IMG/VR virus record: IMGVR_UViG_3300036770_000935
Span: 1-26,422 of that record
Length of the DNA stretch: 26,422 bases
Strand: one strand, 5' to 3'
From: a virus
Positions within the stretch are counted from its first letter, which is position 1; the number at the start of each line of letters is the position of its first letter. The position numbers and the translations under genes are program-made. Of this stretch, positions 21,059 through 26,422 are shown in pieces. A model generated the notes under the pieces. It searched no databases. It was not told the DNA's origin and saw nothing but the letters and a program-made list of their open reading frames with translations.

Positions 21059-21690
21059 CAGGCCACCTGCGGCTTATTGACTCCGAGCAGGCGCAGAATC
21101 TGGCCGTAGTTGCCGGTGACCGGGCCACCTGTGGCCAGTGGGTCAAACGATGCAAAAGCTTCGGTCGAGCCGCGCTCACGGTAAAGAATTGCCGCGTACT
21201 GCACGGTGGCAAGCTTGGCATCGCCACCGGGTACCGAGCTCGGGGAGTCAAAATAGCCCGATTCCTGGCGCTTTCGGTATGCAAATTGGTTAGCTGCGCT
21301 GACAGCCATGTTGGCCACATCCAAATCGGCGCTCGGATTGGTGAACGTGTAGCCCAGGTAATCCTCCAAATCGCCCAGGACAATCCAGCTGCACGTAATG
21401 GTGTACGTGACTGTGCCGGAGGCTGTTGCTCGATCAGCGTCATCCGTGGTCAGTGCAAACTGCACCTGATTCGGGATGATGGTGTCAGTGTCGTACTGGT
21501 AATCGCCTTGCTGCGATACGCCAATGAAGTAATACTCCGGCAGCGCCAAAATCTTGTGCGTGCCATTCCACGTGGCATTGATGCCACTAATGGTTATTGA
21601 CTGACCGACCTCAAAGTTGTGAGGCTCAAGCAGTTGAACGATGGCAACGTTACTGACAACCTGCTTATGGGTTACCGAGTAAGTTGCCAC
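21058..21690 (-). CDS. Head-tail connector with N-terminal beta domain, second copy (210 aa)
   Basis: Identical to 5690-6322: about 95 residues of beta-rich extension followed by a gp6-like adaptor; GTG start. Confidence 0.65.
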   Translation of the reverse strand: MATYSVTHKQVVSNVAIVQLLEPHNFEVGQSITISGINATWNGTHKILALPEYYFIGVSQQGDYQYDTDTIIPNQVQFALTTDDADRATASGTVTYTITCSWIVLGDLEDYLGYTFTNPSADLDVANMAVSAANQFAYRKRQESGYFDSPSSVPGGDAKLATVQYAAILYRERGSTEAFASFDPLATGGPVTGNYGQILRLLGVNKPQVA

Positions 21691-21723
21691 CGTTCAATGT
21701 CACCTGGAGGGAGTGAACTTGGA

Positions 21724-22794
21724 TCAGGTCCAGTTGACGTAACCGAACTTGGTCGCATCCAGCATCAACGTGGCGAAGTAGCCACGGAAGCTAATTTGAC
21801 GCGCCAGGATGTCCGGCTTCTCAACTGAGACTGCACCTTTTTGCTGCTCGAAGATTTCGAAGCCTGCGAACTGGCCTGCTGCGCAACCGACGATGAGTCG
21901 GTCCGCGCCTGCGCCAGTTGCAAAGTTCTTGTCCACGACCATCGTGAGGCCGAGTGGGTTGCCGTTCCAGCTGGCCGCGTTTTGCGTGCCTGCTGCGTTG
22001 AACGGTCCGACCGAGGGGAACAGTGGGCGGTCTGCGGTGTCAACCAGGCCACCGATCTTGGCCCATGATGCCGGGCTGACGAACAAGTGGGTTGGCATGA
22101 CGTTGCTCGAGGCGCTGATCCAGCGAGCAATTTCGTAGATCTCGGCAACGAGGGTTGTGGCCGAGCCGTTCCACGTACCACGGTTGGTGGCACCCGAGTA
22201 CAGCTGGTCTGCCGCGTAGTTGTCGGTCTGATCTGCGTACTGGTTGGCCAGGTCTTGCAGAACGATGTTGACGAATGCCGGGTCTGACCAGTCGCCAAGT
22301 TGTTCAGCGACACGCACCGTGCCACCGAAGGTGAGCTTGGTGACGGTGTTGGATGAGACGACCATCGTGGTCGAGCTCAACGTGTCGAGCTGGTTGGCCT
22401 GTTGAGCGACCGAGCTGTGGGTCGTGATTTCGGGGCGGATGAACGTCGCGCCTGCGGCTGGCATCGCACGTGCACCAATGGCCGATACGACTGGGCGCAG
22501 GTAGTTGATGTTGTTGTAGACCGGGCCGAGGATGGGCACTGGCAGCAAGCCGGGTGCATCGGTGGTCACTTCGTCGCCGGCAGCAGCCTTCAACGGATTG
22601 TGGTACGCCTGATGGTCGGCGATCATGCGGTTGACGTTGCGGAATGCATCGCCACCTTGGATGAATGCCGATACGTATTCGGCGGCCGATGGAAGTCGAT
22701 CGGGCACGCGACGTGGCTCAGCAAACGTGAGCGCTGTCGGCGCTGCGGCAGGCTTTTCAGCGGCGGTTGCGGCGCTGGCGGTCTGGTCGGTCAT
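21724..22794 (-). CDS. Major capsid protein from internal start, second copy (356 aa)
   Basis: Internal ATG 22792-22794 with AAGGAG at 22804-22809, as in the first copy. Confidence 0.8.
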   Translation of the reverse strand: MTDQTASAATAAEKPAAAPTALTFAEPRRVPDRLPSAAEYVSAFIQGGDAFRNVNRMIADHQAYHNPLKAAAGDEVTTDAPGLLPVPILGPVYNNINYLRPVVSAIGARAMPAAGATFIRPEITTHSSVAQQANQLDTLSSTTMVVSSNTVTKLTFGGTVRVAEQLGDWSDPAFVNIVLQDLANQYADQTDNYAADQLYSGATNRGTWNGSATTLVAEIYEIARWISASSNVMPTHLFVSPASWAKIGGLVDTADRPLFPSVGPFNAAGTQNAASWNGNPLGLTMVVDKNFATGAGADRLIVGCAAGQFAGFEIFEQQKGAVSVEKPDILARQISFRGYFATLMLDATKFGYVNWT

Positions 22795-23286
22795 TGGTTG
22801 GGACTCCTTGTCGTTGGACTTGCCTTCGGTCGCTGCAACCTCTGTAATCGTAGCACCCTTGAACGCTGGTGCCGTGACTAGCGATAACTCTACCCACTCG
22901 CCCTTGGAAATCACCATTACGCCTTCGTCGTCGTAACTGAACTCAATCGGGTTGACTCCGACGCTGACGGCATCTACTGCCTCATCCTTGATCAGCTCGA
23001 GCATGTCGTTGCCTTCGGAGGTGGCGCTGATTCGGGCAGTGAACAGCATGCCTTCCTCAGAATCAAGGCGGCTGGTCACGATGCCGACTGGTTGCATGTC
23101 GTCGTGGTATTTGAGCAGTTTGGGCTTTTTGCCGGTCACTGGCAGGCTGCCTCGAGCGAACTTGACGCGAGTGCCATCCGAGACGGTGGCTTCTACATCC
23201 CAGGGTACGGCTACGCCGGAGATTGTCCTGGGCGATTCGCTTTCTTCAGCGATGATGAATGTTTCGGATGCGGTGAGCTTAAGCAT
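21724..23286 (-). CDS. Prohead protease-major capsid fusion, second copy (520 aa)
   Basis: Identical to 6356-7918, with the protease triad H61/S108/E133 and the capsid domain in one frame. Confidence 0.9.
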   Translation of the reverse strand: MLKLTASETFIIAEESESPRTISGVAVPWDVEATVSDGTRVKFARGSLPVTGKKPKLLKYHDDMQPVGIVTSRLDSEEGMLFTARISATSEGNDMLELIKDEAVDAVSVGVNPIEFSYDDEGVMVISKGEWVELSLVTAPAFKGATITEVAATEGKSNDKESQPMTDQTASAATAAEKPAAAPTALTFAEPRRVPDRLPSAAEYVSAFIQGGDAFRNVNRMIADHQAYHNPLKAAAGDEVTTDAPGLLPVPILGPVYNNINYLRPVVSAIGARAMPAAGATFIRPEITTHSSVAQQANQLDTLSSTTMVVSSNTVTKLTFGGTVRVAEQLGDWSDPAFVNIVLQDLANQYADQTDNYAADQLYSGATNRGTWNGSATTLVAEIYEIARWISASSNVMPTHLFVSPASWAKIGGLVDTADRPLFPSVGPFNAAGTQNAASWNGNPLGLTMVVDKNFATGAGADRLIVGCAAGQFAGFEIFEQQKGAVSVEKPDILARQISFRGYFATLMLDATKFGYVNWT

Positions 23287-24374
23287 TACGCCTCACTTTC
23301 GTCATTAGAGGGTAGCCCCCGAGCAGGTGCAGCGTTGTCCTGCTCGGGAGACATGTCGGCTTCCTCCAGGTAGCTCTCAACGTCGAGGTAAATGTATCGG
23401 CCGCGTGGTGTCACGCTGTTTTGGCTGAGTGTCTGTTCGATGCAGTCAATGAATGGCTTGGCACCGAACAAATACAAGTCTTGTCGGGCCTGCTGCGCGT
23501 TTTGGTACGTCATGCCGGATCCTGATGGTGCGCCAACCAGGTACGGCGGAATGTTTGCGATGCGTGCCATTTCTAGTGCTTGGTATGTTCGTGCCTCGGT
23601 CAGCTGCAACTTGCTCGGATCCATGTAGGACTCTTTCCAATCCACGTACTGGTTCAACGCAGCAATCGCATTGTTGTTTCGGGCAGCGGCGAATCCGGCA
23701 GCAAGTTCACTCAGTTCCTCGGCGCTCAATGGCTCGCCCTCGGTTTGTTTTAGGACACCGGCTGGAGTTTGATTCTTTGCAAAGCGCTCAGCGCTGGTAT
23801 CAAGGTTGATGTTGGTGCGAATTGCTCGAGCGCCCATGCTCAGCAAACCTTGAATTGGGCTCAGGAATTGCACTACGTCGTTTGGGTCAAGGCTCAAGCC
23901 TTGAAACACAATCTGTTTGCTAGGTCCGTAATACAGTGGCCCAGCCTGATCGAGTGTTTGCACATCGGCCGCCGGAATCCACGTAAAGGTTGCCGGGAAG
24001 CCATTGCCGAATCGGCTGGTCACTACCCAGAATGCGCGACCGTAGAACATCAGGTCATCGGTTGTCCAGGACATGATGAAATTGCGTGTCGCGTTGGGAT
24101 CTGGCTGATGAAACCACGTGTCATCGGGCAGGTGCACATCCTCATAGTCCTCACCGACCCACTGCTTTGAGTACTGGTGGATTTCCAGACAGCCAACCAT
24201 TGAGCAGATCAGGTCACGTGCCCGGCTAATGGTGGGTATCTGGATTGCCTGCTGGCGGTTAAAATCGGCTGTGTAGTTGATGAAGTTGCCGACCAATGGG
24301 TTGCCGGCAGCGCCAGCCGCGCCAATCTGTGCGTTGGTGGTATTGGGTACTGCGCGCTTTAGTGAGAATGCCAT
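23286..24374 (-). CDS. Portal protein, second copy (362 aa)
   Basis: Identical to 7918-9006: HK97-type portal with the NIPPYLVGAPSGSG block and acidic tail. Confidence 0.9.
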   Translation of the reverse strand: MAFSLKRAVPNTTNAQIGAAGAAGNPLVGNFINYTADFNRQQAIQIPTISRARDLICSMVGCLEIHQYSKQWVGEDYEDVHLPDDTWFHQPDPNATRNFIMSWTTDDLMFYGRAFWVVTSRFGNGFPATFTWIPAADVQTLDQAGPLYYGPSKQIVFQGLSLDPNDVVQFLSPIQGLLSMGARAIRTNINLDTSAERFAKNQTPAGVLKQTEGEPLSAEELSELAAGFAAARNNNAIAALNQYVDWKESYMDPSKLQLTEARTYQALEMARIANIPPYLVGAPSGSGMTYQNAQQARQDLYLFGAKPFIDCIEQTLSQNSVTPRGRYIYLDVESYLEEADMSPEQDNAAPARGLPSNDESEA

Positions 24375-24386
24375 CGTGCGAACAGT

Positions 24387-26159
24387 CTAGGCACTCGATG
24401 CAATGACTGGCCGGTTCACCATCGGTCGTGGTCGGCTCATCATGCCAACAGCCCACACCAAGCATCGTGCCAACTCAATCGGTCCCGATGATTTCTGTGA
24501 TGACAACGCGATAGCGCCCGGAGTGCGTACAGCCACAGCTCTACCGACATGCTCAGCCAGCATTGTCTCCCCAGTGTGCGCAACACGACCCTCATTGATC
24601 AGGTTTTTGACCATTGATGTGTACCGGGTGATCTCCTGGTAGCCGACCAGCACCCTGCGACGTTGCAGATCGGAGGGGCAGTTGGTGTCCAGTGTCGGCG
24701 TGATAGCAACTTGCAAGCCTGAGTTGGAGGCCAACTGAGCCCGAATGTTATCCCATACCTGTGTCACTGTTTCGCACATGAATGCGACAGTCGCAGTCAG
24801 CATCCCAGCAGTATTCGCGTTGACACGTACAGCCACGTATCGGCCATCGTCGAGCGAGACTTCCACGGCGAGCACGCCGCCCGGCGATGGTGGCAAGTCG
24901 GTAGCAAGTGATTCCCACCGCCCAGGCGGCAGCCACGACAACTCTGATTGCACCCATAGGTTCACGCTAGAACGCAGAAATCCAGCCCTGTTCGGGCCTT
25001 TGGCTTCGGCCTGAACTGTGCGTATGTCGAGCGTGTGCCCGAGCGCCGGGTTGGCGTACTCCCACGCAGCCTCGGTCATCGGATCCAGTTCAGGTGGTGG
25101 ACTGTATTCAGCCAGGTACACCGAATTGGTGACTTCACCTGAATCAATCGCACGCAAGCCCTGCTCACGCCACCTGAGCATCGCAATACTGTCTTCCGTG
25201 CCTGCGGTGCTCCACATCGAGCACAACGGATTCGGCCGGGCACGCTGAGTCGGCAGCAAACCAATGTCCAGTGTCTCGGAGTCAATACCGAACACTTCGT
25301 CAGCAATGATCAGGTCAACAGACATACCGTGACCACTCGATGGCCTGGCTGCTTTGACATACCACTTCGAGTCACCAACTTTGATGCTGTTACGGCCATA
25401 AGCCCACACAGCTTTGACACCAGCCTTTTCCTCAATGATCGGTGCCAGGTCTTGAAATAGCGCTGTGGCTAGATCCAGCCGGTGAGCTGTACTGAGAATG
25501 GTTTGTGGCCCGGCCGTCAGCGAGTACTTCAGCAGCCACCACGACAGCAGACTCTTGAGCGCTACTGTCTTTCCGTTTTGTCGACTGACACTGACAAGTG
25601 AAACGTGGTTGAGGAACCTCCCTTGAGCATCCACGGCAAGTTGACCGTTGAGAACATGCCTCTGCCAGGGCATAAGCTCCACTCCGAGAATACGCTGAGC
25701 CCAATCTGCAACTTCGGGCCCATAGCTTCCGGCAGCATCCTTGATGATCGTTTCGATTCGCGGCAGGTCATGACCTTTTCCTTTTCGCTCGGGCTTTGTC
25801 TTTTCGGATAACGAGAAGGATGGGCGCGGGGTGAGGGGTAGACGTTCATCCAAAAACGCTTTCGGCTTTTGCTTTGGTTTGGCTTTGCTTTGGGCAGGTG
25901 GCCGGTGTCCGGGTCGTCGGGCTTGCGTTGCTCTCTGCTTTGCTGCTTTGTAGTTGGCTCCGCGTCGCGCATTGCATTCCTTGCAGGCCGGCACCAAATT
26001 GTCCAGGTCATCCGTGCCACCTCGGTCAATCTCAATGATGTGATCTGCTTCGGTGGCTTGCCTGCGTTTGCACCAATGGCATCGGGGTTTGTCTTGGAGT
26101 ACCACCCCCCGGTTTTTGTAGTACTGTTTTGACCGTACCCGGGTCTTTTTGCTTGGCAT
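24387..26159 (-). CDS. HNH-terminase large subunit fusion, second copy (590 aa)
   Basis: Identical to 9019-10791: N-terminal HNH zinc nuclease, basic linker, terminase ATPase and nuclease. Confidence 0.92.
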   Translation of the reverse strand: MPSKKTRVRSKQYYKNRGVVLQDKPRCHWCKRRQATEADHIIEIDRGGTDDLDNLVPACKECNARRGANYKAAKQRATQARRPGHRPPAQSKAKPKQKPKAFLDERLPLTPRPSFSLSEKTKPERKGKGHDLPRIETIIKDAAGSYGPEVADWAQRILGVELMPWQRHVLNGQLAVDAQGRFLNHVSLVSVSRQNGKTVALKSLLSWWLLKYSLTAGPQTILSTAHRLDLATALFQDLAPIIEEKAGVKAVWAYGRNSIKVGDSKWYVKAARPSSGHGMSVDLIIADEVFGIDSETLDIGLLPTQRARPNPLCSMWSTAGTEDSIAMLRWREQGLRAIDSGEVTNSVYLAEYSPPPELDPMTEAAWEYANPALGHTLDIRTVQAEAKGPNRAGFLRSSVNLWVQSELSWLPPGRWESLATDLPPSPGGVLAVEVSLDDGRYVAVRVNANTAGMLTATVAFMCETVTQVWDNIRAQLASNSGLQVAITPTLDTNCPSDLQRRRVLVGYQEITRYTSMVKNLINEGRVAHTGETMLAEHVGRAVAVRTPGAIALSSQKSSGPIELARCLVWAVGMMSRPRPMVNRPVIASSA

Positions 26160-26165
26160 GGGGGA

Positions 26166-26357
26166 CTACCGCTGACGCGCTTCGCTTGTCCTAGCGCCCT
26201 CGCGTTGCTCGGTTGCTATCAATCGTTGGTGGCAGAGGTAGCACACTGGCCCGGCTTCGGTGAGTTGATCACCGTATTTGGTTGAGAGGTTTTGCTCACC
26301 GCACTCGCGGCAGTCACCAATCTCGAGCACCGTTTCATAGCTGCATTTGATTTTCAT
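26166..26357 (-). CDS. Small zinc-ribbon protein, second copy (63 aa)
   Basis: Identical to 10798-10989, with two CxxC pairs. The repeat ends 65 bases upstream of its start, at the window edge, inside the possible Cys-rich ORF (26372 onward, incomplete). Confidence 0.55.
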   Translation of the reverse strand: MKIKCSYETVLEIGDCRECGEQNLSTKYGDQLTEAGPVCYLCHQRLIATEQREGARTSEARQR

Positions 26358-26422
26358 GTTGTCAAGGTTACTTAGGCAGAGTGCCCCCGGGCTCCATCCC
26401 GACCGTTGTTGAAGCACGGTTC

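Larger units (their letters stand above)
16643..26422 (+). repeat. Second copy of the 9,780-bp direct repeat, running to the window edge
   Basis: Repeats 1275-11054. Its right end is the end of the window, which is what an assembler leaves when it stops after re-entering a circular path or where haplotypes split. Confidence 0.95.

Noticed and set aside
1275-26422. True tandem duplication of the structural module inside one phage or prophage
   Set aside because: Perfect identity over 9.78 kb, the window ending inside the repeat, and duplicated essential genes all fit an assembly path through a circular genome better. Kept as an alternative only.

Overview
The window looks like an assembly of a very small tailed phage (siphovirus), most likely one infecting an actinobacterium. 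Three things support this: a complete HK97-type head module, a non-contractile tail module (tail tube, frameshifted tail assembly chaperone, short tape measure, tail tip), and small accessory proteins of actinophage type (a DUF2746-like membrane protein, an r1t-like holin, a DUF6378-like protein). Every credible gene is on the minus strand, and most neighbours touch or overlap. I saw no rRNA, tRNA, CRISPR array, insertion sequence, integrase or repressor.

The main structural fact is that the window is about 1.7 turns of one 15,368-bp unit. Positions 1275-11054 recur at 16643-26422 with no difference that I could find. Positions 1-1274 recur at 15356-16642 in a diverged form. Positions 11055-15355 occur once. 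The natural reading is a circularly permuted or circularised genome of about 15.4 kb, walked past its own start through two coexisting haplotypes. A true 9.8-kb duplication is much less likely. At about 15.4 kb this would be among the smallest tailed-phage genomes, similar in size to the Arthrobacter cluster AN phages and Rhodococcus phage RRH1 (comparison from memory).

In transcription order (high to low coordinates) the unit reads as follows. From 11084 down to 10798 there is a possible tiny Cys-rich ORF and a zinc-ribbon protein. From 10791 to 3940 lie an HNH-terminase fusion, the portal, a protease-major capsid fusion with an internal capsid start, a head-tail connector, a tail terminator, the major tail protein, the G/GT chaperone pair and a gp10-like protein. 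From 3940 to 557 come the tape measure, tail-tip protein and receptor-binding protein. A small partner of the receptor-binding protein, the holin and the M15 endolysin follow (549 down to 1, and complete at 15925-14923). The non-structural block at 15002-11191 holds a DUF2746-like protein, an HTH protein, a metallophosphoesterase, two hypothetical proteins, an exported transglycosylase, a 38-residue membrane protein, a DUF6378-like protein, an Hjc-like nuclease and a single-strand annealing protein.

The phage has no polymerase, helicase or primase that I can recognise, so it probably borrows the host replisome and uses its own annealing protein, resolvase and phosphoesterase for recombination-linked replication and concatemer processing. 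The most informative observations are: the two haplotypes, which keep lysis proteins identical but exchange the receptor-binding cassette; the -1 frameshift at AAACCCT; the internal capsid start inside the protease-capsid gene; the HNH-terminase fusion; and the single non-coding gap, with two inverted repeats, upstream of the terminase.
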